The position numbers were made by a program, and so were the translations under genes. Below are positions 1 to 9,319 of a stretch of DNA of 64,000 nucleotides, piece after piece. Under the pieces are notes generated by a model, which ran no database searches, had not been told where the DNA came from, and saw only the letters and a list, made by a program, of their open reading frames with translations. Where the stretch lies: NCBI RefSeq assembly GCF_003351785.1, contig NZ_CP031230.1, forward strand, positions 2,017,001-2,081,000. Reading direction: 5' to 3'. This stretch comes from Sporosarcina sp. PTS2304. GTDB taxonomy: Bacteria > Bacillota > Bacilli > Bacillales_A > Planococcaceae. The first letter of the stretch is position 1. Each line of letters begins with the position of its first letter.

Positions 1-101
1 ACCGCCGAAAGAAAGACTTCAAATCTCTCATAATTTACGGAAAGAGATGATTGAAATCTTCAGTGGTTCCAACGTCTATGAAAATGAGTGAGGAGAAAAC
101 T

Positions 102-1559
102 GTGACACTATCCCAACATCGTGTTCCTATTATGGAAGCATTGCAACAATACCAAAAAGCACGCGTCGTTCCGTTTGACGTACCAGGACATAAACATGGG
201 AGAGGCAATAAAGAACTTGCGGATTTCCTCGGAGAAACGTGCCTGCATCATGATGTGAATTCGATGAAACCACTCGACAATTTATGTCATCCGGTTTCAG
301 TCATTCGAGAAGCAGAAGAATTGGCTGCTGAAGCTTTCGGTGCAAAACATGCCTTTCTTTTAGTCAACGGCACAACTTCAGCAGTTCAAGCGATGGTCAT
401 GACCGCTTGTAAAGCAGGAGAGAAAATTATTATGCCGCGCAATGTTCACCGCAGTGCGATTAATGCATTAATTTTAAGCGGCGCTGTGCCTGTCTATGTT
501 AATCCGGGTGTTGAAAAAGAATTAGGTATTCCACTAGGCATGGCAGTGGATGAAGTAAAACGAGCGATCTTAGCGAATCCAGATGCAAAAGCCATACTTA
601 TAAATAATCCAACTTACTATGGAATTTGTTCAAATTTGCAGGCAATTACTAATTTAGCCCATGCACATGACATGCTTGTATTAGTAGATGAGGCGCATGG
701 TACGCACTTTTATTTCAATGATAAACTACCTGCTTCCGCCATGTCTGTAGGCGCAGACATGGCTTCCATTAGTATGCATAAATCAGGCGGTTCTCTGACG
801 CAGAGTTCCTTCTTACTTATCAACAACGAAGTCAGTGAAGGCTACACGCGGCAAATTATTAATCTAACTCAAACGACAAGCGGCTCCTATCTATTAATGT
901 CTTCACTTGATATTTCCCGTAAAAATCTTGCGCTTCACGGACAGGAGATTTTTGATAAAGTCATACGGATGGCACAATATACACGTGATGAAATTAATAA
1001 GATAGACGGCTATTATGCATATTCTAAAGAATTGATCAATGGGGATACTGTATTCGACTTTGATGAATCCAAACTGTCGATACATACGCGCCAAATGGGG
1101 CTTGCGGGTATTGAAGTGTATGATATTTTACGTGATGAGTATGATATCCAAATTGAATTTGGAGATGTAGCCAATATTCTAGCTTATATTTCTGTTGGCG
1201 ATCGAACGCTTGATTTGGAACGTTTAGTCGCAGCATTAGCGGAAATTAAACGAAGATATAAAAAAGATCCGAGTTCATTATTTGATCATGAGTATATTAA
1301 TCCGACCATCGAACAAACACCGCAACAAGCATTTTACGCGGAAAAAGAAGTGATGCATTTAACAAATTCAGCAGGACGAATCGCCAGTGAATTCGTTATG
1401 TGTTATCCGCCAGGCATCCCTATTGTGGCGCCAGGAGAGCTAATTACAAAAGAAATTATACAATACATTGACTACTGTAAAGAAAAAGGCTGCTTCTTAA
1501 CAGGCACCGAAGATTCAAATGTGGAATACATCAATGTTGTAAGGGAGGCTGACCGATGA
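102..1559 (+). CDS. speA: Arginine decarboxylase (PLP, Orn/Lys/Arg family)
   Basis: Decarboxylates arginine to agmatine, the first step of the agmatine route to putrescine. The N-terminus has the family's PGHKHGRG segment and the PLP-binding lysine sits in SMHKSGG, at about residue 227 of a 485-residue protein, close to the usual Bacillus SpeA length. I chose the GTG at 102 because AGGAG lies six bases upstream and the resulting start (MTLSQHRVP) matches the expected SpeA start; an in-frame TTG at 51 would add 17 unsupported residues. It is first in the operon and overlaps speE by four bases. Ornithine or lysine specificity cannot be excluded from sequence, but the agmatinase gene downstream favours arginine. 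The promoter lies upstream of the window or within its first 90 bases. Confidence 0.9.
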   Translation: MTLSQHRVPIMEALQQYQKARVVPFDVPGHKHGRGNKELADFLGETCLHHDVNSMKPLDNLCHPVSVIREAEELAAEAFGAKHAFLLVNGTTSAVQAMVMTACKAGEKIIMPRNVHRSAINALILSGAVPVYVNPGVEKELGIPLGMAVDEVKRAILANPDAKAILINNPTYYGICSNLQAITNLAHAHDMLVLVDEAHGTHFYFNDKLPASAMSVGADMASISMHKSGGSLTQSSFLLINNEVSEGYTRQIINLTQTTSGSYLLMSSLDISRKNLALHGQEIFDKVIRMAQYTRDEINKIDGYYAYSKELINGDTVFDFDESKLSIHTRQMGLAGIEVYDILRDEYDIQIEFGDVANILAYISVGDRTLDLERLVAALAEIKRRYKKDPSSLFDHEYINPTIEQTPQQAFYAEKEVMHLTNSAGRIASEFVMCYPPGIPIVAPGELITKEIIQYIDYCKEKGCFLTGTEDSNVEYINVVREADR

Positions 1560-2407
1560 ACCTATGGTACACAGAAGATCATTCACCACATGTTCGTTTT
1601 TCTATTCGTGTAGAAGAACAGCTTTATACAGGGACAAGCGAATTTCAGAAGATTGATGTCTTTCAAACGACTGAGTTCGGTAAAATTCTCACACTTGACG
1701 GCTATGTAATGGTGACAGAAAAAGATGAGTTCATCTATCATGACATGATTGTACACGTACCAATGGCGACTAATCCCGCCATCGAAAAAGTGCTCGTCAT
1801 TGGCGCTGGTGATGGCGGTACGGTTCGCGAATTGACAAGATATCCATCGATTAAACAAATTGATATGGTAGAAATTGATCAACAAGTAGTAGAGGTTTGT
1901 CAGAAATACTTACAACAAACAGCCTGTCAATTGACTGATCCGCGTGTTAACTTATATTACGAAGACGGTTTAAAATTTGTCCGTCAACAAGAAAATGCCT
2001 ATGATTTAATCATTGTAGATTCAACAGATCCTTTTGGTCCTGGAGAAGGTCTGTTCACAAAAGAGTTTTATGGCAATTGTTATAAAGCATTGCGTGATGA
2101 TGGAATTTTAGTAAATCAACATGAAAGTCCATTTTACGAAGAAGATGCTCTCGGTATGCAGCGCGCACATAAAAGTATTATGGGGTTCTTCCCTATTTCT
2201 AAAGTGTATCAAGCTCATATTCCGACTTACCCTTCTGGTCATTGGTTGTTCGGTTTTGCATCCAAGACATATGATCCTGTTGAAGATTTAGATGCAGAGC
2301 GATGGAATGCACTAGGATTACAGACGAAATATTATAATCCTAAACTACATGTCGGTTCATTTGCATTGCCGAATTATGTAAAGGAGTTATTAATCCATGC
2401 TGAATAA
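1556..2407 (+). CDS. speE: Spermidine synthase (aminopropyltransferase)
   Basis: Transfers an aminopropyl group from decarboxylated S-adenosylmethionine to putrescine. The fold signature is present: the nucleotide loop GAGDGGTVRE near residues 83-92, then VEID, the acidic motif DSTDPFGPGEGLF, and QHESP in the putrescine-binding region. At 283 residues it is the normal bacterial length. The ATG overlaps the speA stop in an ATGA arrangement and is preceded by AGGGAGG, so the two are translationally coupled. It needs SpeD (AdoMet decarboxylase) for its co-substrate; no speD is seen in this window, while a second, SpeD-independent route is encoded three genes downstream. Confidence 0.92.
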   Translation: MNLWYTEDHSPHVRFSIRVEEQLYTGTSEFQKIDVFQTTEFGKILTLDGYVMVTEKDEFIYHDMIVHVPMATNPAIEKVLVIGAGDGGTVRELTRYPSIKQIDMVEIDQQVVEVCQKYLQQTACQLTDPRVNLYYEDGLKFVRQQENAYDLIIVDSTDPFGPGEGLFTKEFYGNCYKALRDDGILVNQHESPFYEEDALGMQRAHKSIMGFFPISKVYQAHIPTYPSGHWLFGFASKTYDPVEDLDAERWNALGLQTKYYNPKLHVGSFALPNYVKELLIHAE

Positions 2408-3254
2408 AAATATCGAGACTTTTCTTGGCTTTGAAGCTGACTACGAAGATGCATCTTTAGTAGTGTTTGGTGCGCCATTTGATTCTACAACGTCTTTCCG
2501 ACCAGGTACTCGTTTTGCTAGTAAAGTAATGCGTAGCGAATCATTCGGCTTGGAAACGTACAGTCCCTATCAAGACGCAGATTTAACGGATTACACGTTG
2601 TTTGATGGCGGTGATTTGGAGTTGAGTTTCGGAAATACAGAGCGTGCACTCGAACAAATTGAGCAATATACCGCAACCATATTACGAGATGATAAGATTC
2701 CTTGTATGATTGGCGGCGAACATCTCGTCACGTTAGGTGCTGTTCGTGCAACTTTGAAGAAGCATCCTGATTTGCATGTCATTCAATTTGATGCACATAC
2801 TGATTTGCGTGAAGATTATTTAGATCAACGGTTATCACATGCTACAGTTATTCGCAGGATTTGGGATTTGCTTGGGGATGACAAAATCTATCAATACGGC
2901 ATTCGTTCGGGAGACCGTCCTGAATTTGAATGGGCGGCGAAACAACATGTTTTCATGAATAAGTTTAATTTTGACGGTTTGGAACATACGGTCGCTAAAC
3001 TCCAAGGGAAACCCGTATATTTAACGATTGACTTGGATGTGTTGGACCCTTCTGTCTTTCCGGGTACTGGAACACCAGAAGCAGGCGGCGTCAGCTTTTT
3101 AGAACTTCTACAAGCAATTCTTACCGTCAGCGGTCTGAATATTGTCGCTTGTGACATTAATGAGTTATCCCCTATCTATGATCAAAGTGGTGTTTCAACA
3201 GCTGTTGCTTGTAAAGTATTACGCGAATTAACAATCGCACTTCATAAAAAATAA
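2397..3254 (+). CDS. speB: Agmatinase (ureohydrolase)
   Basis: Hydrolyses agmatine to putrescine and urea in the cytoplasm, using a dinuclear manganese centre. Metal-binding motifs of the arginase/agmatinase superfamily are visible in order: GGEH near residue 106, DAHTD at about 132-136, and TIDLDVLDP with its two aspartates at about 212 and 214. Length is 285 residues, as expected for SpeB. AAGGAG precedes the ATG, and the gene overlaps the end of speE by 11 bases. With speA it forms a complete arginine-to-putrescine route. Confidence 0.93.
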   Translation: MLNKNIETFLGFEADYEDASLVVFGAPFDSTTSFRPGTRFASKVMRSESFGLETYSPYQDADLTDYTLFDGGDLELSFGNTERALEQIEQYTATILRDDKIPCMIGGEHLVTLGAVRATLKKHPDLHVIQFDAHTDLREDYLDQRLSHATVIRRIWDLLGDDKIYQYGIRSGDRPEFEWAAKQHVFMNKFNFDGLEHTVAKLQGKPVYLTIDLDVLDPSVFPGTGTPEAGGVSFLELLQAILTVSGLNIVACDINELSPIYDQSGVSTAVACKVLRELTIALHKK

Positions 3255-3273
3255 TAATTGGTGGTGTTCTGTA

Positions 3274-4473
3274 ATGGGAAAAGCGTTAATTATCGGAGCT
3301 GGCGGAGTCGCTAGTGTAGTAGTTCATAAGTGTTGTCAAGTGCCGGATGTATTTGAGGAGATCTGTATTGCGAGCCGGACGAAGTCGAAATGTGATGCAT
3401 TGAAAGAAAAACTAGATGGCGGACGCACAAAAATTCAAACAGCTCAAGTAGATGCCGATAACGTGGCAGAGCTAGTAGCATTAATCAATGAATTTAAGCC
3501 GGATATCGTTATTAATGTAGCATTGCCTTACCAAGATTTGACGATTATGGATGCCTGTTTAGAAACAAAAGTGGATTATTTAGATACAGCAAACTACGAA
3601 CCTTTGGATACAGCTAAATTTGAATACAAATGGCAATGGGCTTATAAAGAGAAGTTTGAGGAAGCGGGCATTACCGCATTGCTCGGTAGCGGTTTCGATC
3701 CCGGGGTTACGGGTGTATTCTCCGCCTATGCACTTAAACATTACTTCGATGAAATTCATACAATTGATATTGTCGATGCGAACGCGGGAGATCACGGATA
3801 TCCATTCGCCACGAATTTTAACCCAGAAATTAATATCCGTGAAATCACTGCTAACGGTCGCTATTGGGAAAATGGAGAATTTGTTGAAACAGAGCCTCTT
3901 GAAATTAAGCGTGTATATGATTTACCTGAAATCGGACCTAAAGACGTATACTTGCTGTACCATGAAGAGTTAGAGTCTTTAGCTAAAAATATTACAGGAA
4001 TCGAAAAAATCCGTTTTTGGATGACATTCTCCGAAAAATATTTAACGCATCTACGTGTATTGGAAAATGTAGGTATGACATCTATCGAGCCCATTGATTT
4101 TGAAGGTCAGCAAATTGTTCCCTTACAATTTCTAAAGGCTGTACTACCAGATCCGGCCTCTTTAGGACCGCGTACAAAAGGAAAAACAAATATCGGTTGC
4201 ATCTATCAAGGAACAAAAGACGGCGAGCCAAAAACATATTATGTCTACAATATTTGTGATCACCAAGAATGTTATCGTGAAGTTGGTTCACAAGCAATTT
4301 CCTATACGACAGGAGTTCCGGCAATGATCGGTGCGATGATGATACTTACTGGTAAATGGAAGAAACCAGGCGTATTCAATATTGAGGAGTTTGATCCAGA
4401 TCCATTTATGGACGCATTGAATGAATATGGTTTGCCTTGGCATGAAGATTTTAACCCAACTTTGATTGACTGA
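3274..4473 (+). CDS. Carboxyspermidine/carboxynorspermidine dehydrogenase
   Basis: Member of the saccharopine dehydrogenase-like family that condenses aspartate semialdehyde with a diamine and reduces the imine with NADPH, giving carboxyspermidine from putrescine or carboxynorspermidine from diaminopropane. The N-terminal Rossmann loop is GAGGVASV at residues 8-15; the next acid/base signature (ASRTKSKCDAL) follows the second strand. Length is 399 residues, normal for this subfamily. GTGGTG-type purine sequence precedes the ATG 19 bases after speB. Adjacency to the matching decarboxylase makes the carboxy(nor)spermidine assignment much stronger than lysine metabolism. Putrescine supplied by SpeB suggests carboxyspermidine as product. 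Confidence 0.88.
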   Translation: MGKALIIGAGGVASVVVHKCCQVPDVFEEICIASRTKSKCDALKEKLDGGRTKIQTAQVDADNVAELVALINEFKPDIVINVALPYQDLTIMDACLETKVDYLDTANYEPLDTAKFEYKWQWAYKEKFEEAGITALLGSGFDPGVTGVFSAYALKHYFDEIHTIDIVDANAGDHGYPFATNFNPEINIREITANGRYWENGEFVETEPLEIKRVYDLPEIGPKDVYLLYHEELESLAKNITGIEKIRFWMTFSEKYLTHLRVLENVGMTSIEPIDFEGQQIVPLQFLKAVLPDPASLGPRTKGKTNIGCIYQGTKDGEPKTYYVYNICDHQECYREVGSQAISYTTGVPAMIGAMMILTGKWKKPGVFNIEEFDPDPFMDALNEYGLPWHEDFNPTLID

Positions 4474-4483
4474 GGAGAGTATT

Positions 4484-5620
4484 ATGAACTTTGACGTACA
4501 AGCAGTTTCTTCGCCTAGTTATGTAGTCGATGAAAAATTATTGATCGCTAATTTAGAAAAAATGAAATATGTGATCGACCAAACAGGATGCAAAATCCTT
4601 CTTGCTCAAAAAGGATTTTCTATGTTCGAAGTGTATCCGTTAATCGGACAATATCTTCACGGTGTCACTTCTAGTGGCTTATTTGAAGCACGTCTTGGGT
4701 ACGAAGAAATGGGAAAAGAAGTTCATACGTATACTCCTGCTTTTCATGAAGAGGAATTCGATGAAATTCTTCGTTACTCCGATCATCTAGTATTCAATTC
4801 ATTTGCGCAGTGGAAGAAGTTCAAAGATCGGGTGCAGCAGCAAGACAAGAAAATTGAATGCGGTATTCGTATCAATCCTGAGTACTCGGAAATTGAAGTA
4901 GATATGTACAACCCTTGTTTCGACCACTCACGATTTGGTGTTACATTAAATCATTTTGAACCCGAGCAGCTGGAAGGAATTAGCGGACTTCACTTCCATA
5001 CGATGTGCGAGCAAAACTCTGATACATTGTGGCGCACGGTCGAAATTATAGATGAAAAGTTTGGATCTTATTTACACCATATGAAATGGATCAACTTCGG
5101 TGGCGGTCATCATATTACGCGTCCTGATTATGACGTAGAAACGTTAATTCGTTCCATACGGTTGATGCAAAATAAATATGGACTTCAAGTATACTTGGAG
5201 CCTGGAGAAGCGGTAGCTCTTCATACCGGTTTTCTCGTGGCGACAGTACTGGACACTATGCATAATGGAATGGACATTGCGATTGTCGATACATCAGCTT
5301 CCTGTCATATGCCGGACGTCTTAGAAATGCCTTACCGTCCCGACATTATTGATGCAGGCATGCCAAATGAAAAAGCCTACACTTATCGTCTTGGCGGACC
5401 GACTTGCCTAGCTGGAGATGTCATTGGTGATTACTCATTCGATGCTCCACTGCAACCAGGTGACCGTCTCGTATTTTGCGACATGGCACATTATTCCATG
5501 GTAAAAAACAATACATTCAATGGGATGAATTTGCCTTCCATCGTATTGCATACAGCTTCCAATGAAACAAAAATCGTAAAACAATTCGGCTACGAAGACT
5601 TCAAACAACGTCTATCTTGA
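4484..5620 (+). CDS. nspC: Carboxyspermidine/carboxynorspermidine decarboxylase
   Basis: PLP-dependent decarboxylase of the alanine-racemase fold (type III) that removes the carboxyl group from carboxyspermidine or carboxynorspermidine. The PLP lysine lies in LLAQKGFSMF near residue 43; the phosphate-binding glycine-rich segment is INFGGGHH and the C-terminal active-site cysteine is in GGPTCLAGD, both typical of NspC. I start it at the ATG 4484, with GAGGAG seven bases upstream, giving 378 residues; a TTG at 4466 inside the previous gene is less likely. It is the last gene of the operon and is followed by a strong hairpin. Confidence 0.9.
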   Translation: MNFDVQAVSSPSYVVDEKLLIANLEKMKYVIDQTGCKILLAQKGFSMFEVYPLIGQYLHGVTSSGLFEARLGYEEMGKEVHTYTPAFHEEEFDEILRYSDHLVFNSFAQWKKFKDRVQQQDKKIECGIRINPEYSEIEVDMYNPCFDHSRFGVTLNHFEPEQLEGISGLHFHTMCEQNSDTLWRTVEIIDEKFGSYLHHMKWINFGGGHHITRPDYDVETLIRSIRLMQNKYGLQVYLEPGEAVALHTGFLVATVLDTMHNGMDIAIVDTSASCHMPDVLEMPYRPDIIDAGMPNEKAYTYRLGGPTCLAGDVIGDYSFDAPLQPGDRLVFCDMAHYSMVKNNTFNGMNLPSIVLHTASNETKIVKQFGYEDFKQRLS

Positions 5621-5624
5621 CAAA

Positions 5625-5663
5625 TCAGGCAGGGAAAAACTACTCGTTTTCCCCTGCCTGATT
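5625..5663. terminator. Terminator hairpin after the polyamine operon
   Basis: A 17-base stem with one mismatch (ATCAGGCAGGG on the left, CCCTGCCTGAT on the right) and a short loop, followed by ATTTTAATT on the plus strand. It lies between the convergent nspC and cax genes and may serve both. Confidence 0.8.
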
Positions 5664-5752
5664 TTAATTAGTAGACGTATAATTCACCTCGTCCCACAAG
5701 CTAAATATCTGTCTGGTACGTAACGATATACCTCACCAAGATTGGTAACTTC

Positions 5753-6859
5753 TTACAGCAAAAAGAATCCAATACCCATAATTACATATGCCGAGAATAA
5801 TACGAGTCCTTCAAACCAATTGGACTCCCCATCGTGACATATATTGACTACAAGTAAAGTCGCCGTAATCATAGCGATCAACTCCGGCCATGTAAAGACA
5901 AGTGGCATAGCAGTTGGCATCATTAATGAAATCAGTACTAAAACTGGAGCCACAAACATCGCTACTTGCAATGTAGACCCGATAGCAATCTCTACCGATA
6001 CATCCATTTTGTTTTTCATCGCCATCGTAATGGCTGACGAATGTTCTGCTGCATTCCCTACGATTGCGACGATAATTACTCCTATGAATAGTTCCGTCCA
6101 ACCAAACTTTTCACCTAATGTACTAAATGTATGCACGAGCTTTTCAGAAACAAAAGCTACCGCTACAGTAGAGATTAATAAGACAAGTATCGCTTTCTTC
6201 TTCGTCCACTCTGGTACTTCCTCTGTCTCATGATTATCTGAACCGAATACTCCACGATGCGTAAATAATTTAAACACTAAACCTGCCAAATAAATTAAAA
6301 TGAGTATAATCGAGATACCGATACTCAAATTCAATTCAGTTCTCGTATCCATCGTCATTGTAAACACTTCAGGAATAACAAATGCAACTACTACTGCGAA
6401 AATTAGCAATGCTGAGTTGTAGCGCGCGTCATGGATACTAAAACTTTGTTGTTTATGTTTCAACCCACCCGCAAAAAATGACAGCCCTAACACTAGAAGT
6501 AAGTTTCCTAATACAGAACCAGTCAGTGAGGCTAGTACAATTCCGATTAGACCAGCTTTTAATGTAAATATAGAAATGATAAGTTCTACTGCATTACCGA
6601 ATGTAGCATTCAATAAACCACCGATTCGTGGCCCACTTACAATTGCGAGGCTTTCAGTCGCTCTCCCGATGAATGCAGCTAAGGCAACGATGCTCAAACA
6701 ACAAAGCGCAAATATCCATAAGTCAGACCAGTTAAGAAAAGACCCTATTAAGACAAGAGGTACGCCTATAAATGCTAAGGCCGTGAATACTTTATTCAAT
6801 TCCTCCACCCCACTTCCAAACCAATTTGTTATATCCTTCCCTATTTCCCTGAAAAACAA
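5753..6859 (-). CDS. Calcium/proton antiporter (CaCA/Cax family)
   Basis: Membrane exchanger that exports Ca2+ against protons. Two family repeats are visible, one with FGNAVELIISIFTLKAG and the other with VGNAAEHSSAITMAMKNKMD, the paired acidic cation-binding helices of the CaCA superfamily. About eleven hydrophobic segments are separated by an acidic loop near residue 200. The length of up to 368 residues resembles Bacillus YfkE/ChaA. The start is uncertain: the TTG at 6859 has no good Shine-Dalgarno site, while GTG or TTG codons around residues 18-21 follow a GGAGG-like stretch and would remove an unusual amphipathic N-terminal extension. Confidence 0.88.
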   Translation of the reverse strand: MFFREIGKDITNWFGSGVEELNKVFTALAFIGVPLVLIGSFLNWSDLWIFALCCLSIVALAAFIGRATESLAIVSGPRIGGLLNATFGNAVELIISIFTLKAGLIGIVLASLTGSVLGNLLLVLGLSFFAGGLKHKQQSFSIHDARYNSALLIFAVVVAFVIPEVFTMTMDTRTELNLSIGISIILILIYLAGLVFKLFTHRGVFGSDNHETEEVPEWTKKKAILVLLISTVAVAFVSEKLVHTFSTLGEKFGWTELFIGVIIVAIVGNAAEHSSAITMAMKNKMDVSVEIAIGSTLQVAMFVAPVLVLISLMMPTAMPLVFTWPELIAMITATLLVVNICHDGESNWFEGLVLFSAYVIMGIGFFLL

Positions 6860-6900
6860 ACGCAGAAAAGGAGTGTTTGTGTTAGGAAGTCAGTTGGGGT

Positions 6901-7233
6901 TGGTTCAGAAGTGAGAGCGGATAGGTGACTTTTTCTATACAGTACAGAAAAATAGTGTACGTGTTCGTCCAGAAGTTGGAGTGAGGTAAGTTCCTTCTCC
7001 TGTACTGTGCTGAAAAATAGGATACGTGCTAGGATTCTCCGGGAGGATCAAGGGTGACAGGTGTAACTCGCAACGCTTGACGGTCCACCGCGCCCCCTCC
7101 GGAAAGCGTATCGTCTGGAAGCGCAAGCCGTGAGACACGCTAAGTAATCCTCACTCCATCCAATTACTATAATCAAAATCGCTTTTAACTACATGAATGA
7201 AAGAATTATGCATAATATAGTTACTTAACAGGC
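6901..7233 (+). repeat. Dispersed repeat copy A
   Basis: Longest forward copy of a dispersed intergenic repeat. It begins with two tandem versions of a roughly 62-base left module (about 6901-6962 and 6963-7026) that share GTTC..CAGAAG at one end and GAAAAATAG..TACGTG at the other. The core follows: GGATTCTCCGGGAGG, then GGAAAGCGTATCGTCTGGAA, then GCGCAAGCCG. The right module is TGAATGAA..ATAATATAGTTA..AACAGG. The core is almost identical, in inverse orientation, to copy E at 62945-63190. There is no coding potential. Confidence 0.8.
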
Positions 7234-7249
7234 TAACATTTATGAATGA

Positions 7250-8170
7250 TTAGTCATTCACTTTTTCAGTTTGCTTTGTGTAGATTTTTTCAATTGCCTG
7301 ATGGTATTCATTTGTTAATGTTTCAATAATATCTTTTGTCGCTTCACGTTTATCCAATGTTGTGACTCCTTGACCTGCTGACCAAATATCTCGCCAAGCT
7401 TTCGCGTCTACCATTTCCGAAAGATCCACTTCATCTTTAGAAGTTAATTTACTAGGATCGATCCCTTGATTAAGTAGGCTAGGAACTAGTACGTTAACAG
7501 GAACACCACTAAATGCATCTGTATATAAAATATCTTCAGCAGTGGAATCCATCACCATTTGCTTATACTCCTCTGAAGCTGCACTTTCTTCTGCCGCCAA
7601 GAAACGTGTACCTAGATATGCATAGTCCGCACCCATCATTTGTGCTGCCGCTACGTCAGCGCCTGTCGACATCGCACCTGCAACTATAATTGTGCCACTA
7701 TAGAACTGCTTGACAGCTGCAATGAATGCAAATGGACTAAGTGTGCCCCCATGCCCTCCAGCTCCGGCACAAACTAAGATTAATCCATCTACGCCTGTCT
7801 GTGCGGCTTTTTTTGCATGGGCAATATGTGCAACGTCTGAATACACAAGTCCGCCATACTGATGAACAATTTCTACTACTTCTCCTGGATGACCAAGCGA
7901 TGTAATAACAATAGGTGGTTCATAATTACGGATCAATTCCAGCTCGTCTGCATATCGCGTATTTTGTGTTTTATGACAGATAAAGTTTACTGCCCAGGGT
8001 GCGTCACCAATTCCATCCTTCACTTCTTGTAGCCAATCCGCACAAGCTTCTACGGGTCTTGCGTTTAGTAAAGGAAAAGATCCAATAACTCCAGCCTTCC
8101 CCGATTCAATAACCATTTTTGGTGTAGATACTAAAAACATAGGTGCTACGATCACAGGTAAATTGTTCAT
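7250..8170 (-). CDS. Nitronate monooxygenase-like flavoprotein
   Basis: TIM-barrel FMN enzyme of the nitronate monooxygenase/2-nitropropane dioxygenase family, which also contains FabK-type enoyl reductases. The N-terminal VIVAPMFLVSTP segment, the GAGGHGG loop carrying the conserved histidine (about residue 140), and GAMSTGADVAAAQMMGADYA at the FMN-phosphate site are all present. Length is 306 residues. AAGGAAG sits before the ATG. It is monocistronic with no fatty-acid genes nearby, so detoxification of alkyl nitronates is more likely than a FabK role, though substrate cannot be read from sequence. Confidence 0.85.
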   Translation of the reverse strand: MNNLPVIVAPMFLVSTPKMVIESGKAGVIGSFPLLNARPVEACADWLQEVKDGIGDAPWAVNFICHKTQNTRYADELELIRNYEPPIVITSLGHPGEVVEIVHQYGGLVYSDVAHIAHAKKAAQTGVDGLILVCAGAGGHGGTLSPFAFIAAVKQFYSGTIIVAGAMSTGADVAAAQMMGADYAYLGTRFLAAEESAASEEYKQMVMDSTAEDILYTDAFSGVPVNVLVPSLLNQGIDPSKLTSKDEVDLSEMVDAKAWRDIWSAGQGVTTLDKREATKDIIETLTNEYHQAIEKIYTKQTEKVND

Positions 8171-8251
8171 TATTCAACTTCCTTTCTTATCAATTTATAT
8201 TAGTATACCAATATATTTTTAAAGTTACAACAACATTCGGAATAATGAAAA

Positions 8252-8287
8252 AATCCCTTTCACCATTGTATATTGGGAAAGGGAAGC
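8252..8287 (-). terminator. Terminator of the peptide ABC operon
   Basis: Hairpin with CCCTTTC and GAAAGGG arms, about 150 bases after the last permease gene, followed on the minus strand by a run of T (ATTTTTTC). The roughly 235-base gap 8171-8405 contains no gene. Confidence 0.65.
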
Positions 8288-8405
8288 TCTGAAATAAAGC
8301 AAACGTATTAATTATCCAAAGACAGAAGTTCATCAACAAGTGTGAAAAGGAAACATAATTCATTACATTATATTTAAACACATCCTCAAGAGAAAACTCT
8401 AAAAT

Positions 8406-9302
8406 TTAACTCTTCATTTTCGGATCTAATGCATCACGTAAGCCGTCACCCATCAAGTTGAACCCAAGAACGGTCAACATAATCGCAAGACCTGGGAAAA
8501 TCATCGTCCAAGGTGCATTTTGCAGATAGTCTTTCGAATCGGCTAACATTTTCCCCCACTCCGGATAAGGCGCTTCAGCACCAAGTCCAAGGAAACCGAG
8601 TGCAGCTGCCTCTAAAATAGCAGTAGCAATAGCGAGTGTGCCTTGTACAATGACGGGCGCCATAGAGTTCGGTAATATGTGAGAAAATAATATACGGAAA
8701 TCTTTCATACCTATCGCTTTTGCGGCGGTAATATATTCATCTTCTTTAATACTTAACACTTTGGATCGAATAAGCCGCCCAAAGTTCGGTACATTAATAA
8801 TCGCAATAGCAATTAGTGCGTTACGTAAGCTTGGCCCCAATACAGATACGATAGCTATAGCTAATAGAATCGATGGGAAAGCGAGCATAATATCGAAGAT
8901 TCGTGAAATGATCGTATCGACCCAACGACCGTAGTATCCTGCTATAATTCCAAGAAAGCTCCCTACGACGATGGAACCAACGACCGAGAAAAATCCGACT
9001 GATAAAGAAATACGTGCGCCGTGAATAATACGCGAGAATATATCCCGGCCGAAGTCATCTGTGCCGAACCAATATTGTGCAGAAGGAGGTTGCAGTCGAT
9101 CTGTCATTAACTGTTCGTTAATTCCTTCTTTTGTCACGAGTGGACCAAAAATTGCTAAGAGGATAAAGAATAGTACGATAACCGCTCCAACGACTGCCAC
9201 TTTACTTTTTCTAAAACCCGCCCAAGCTTCCCGCCAAGGTCCTGTTGTTTTCTCTAATTGTGCTTCCGCTACTCCATCTACCTTAGGCGATAATTCTGAC
9301 AT
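8406..9302 (-). CDS. Oligopeptide ABC transporter permease (OppC/DppC type)
   Basis: Second inner-membrane permease of a dipeptide/oligopeptide importer. It has an N-terminal OppC extension (PWREAWAGFRKSK), six predicted membrane segments, and the cytoplasmic EAA loop, EYITAAKAIGMKDFRILFSH, that docks on the ATPases. Length is 298 residues. It starts 17 bases after the first permease gene with AAGGAGGAAC-type spacing to its ATG, and is the last gene of a five-gene operon in the order ATPase-ATPase-binding protein-permease-permease, as in the Bacillus app operon. Confidence 0.93.
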   Translation of the reverse strand: MSELSPKVDGVAEAQLEKTTGPWREAWAGFRKSKVAVVGAVIVLFFILLAIFGPLVTKEGINEQLMTDRLQPPSAQYWFGTDDFGRDIFSRIIHGARISLSVGFFSVVGSIVVGSFLGIIAGYYGRWVDTIISRIFDIMLAFPSILLAIAIVSVLGPSLRNALIAIAIINVPNFGRLIRSKVLSIKEDEYITAAKAIGMKDFRILFSHILPNSMAPVIVQGTLAIATAILEAAALGFLGLGAEAPYPEWGKMLADSKDYLQNAPWTMIFPGLAIMLTVLGFNLMGDGLRDALDPKMKS

Positions 9303-9319
9303 GAACTGTTCCTCCTTCC

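Noticed and set aside
3620..3973. 117-codon frame inside the carboxyspermidine dehydrogenase gene
   Set aside because: Same-strand overlap with a well-supported gene, no start signal and no family features.
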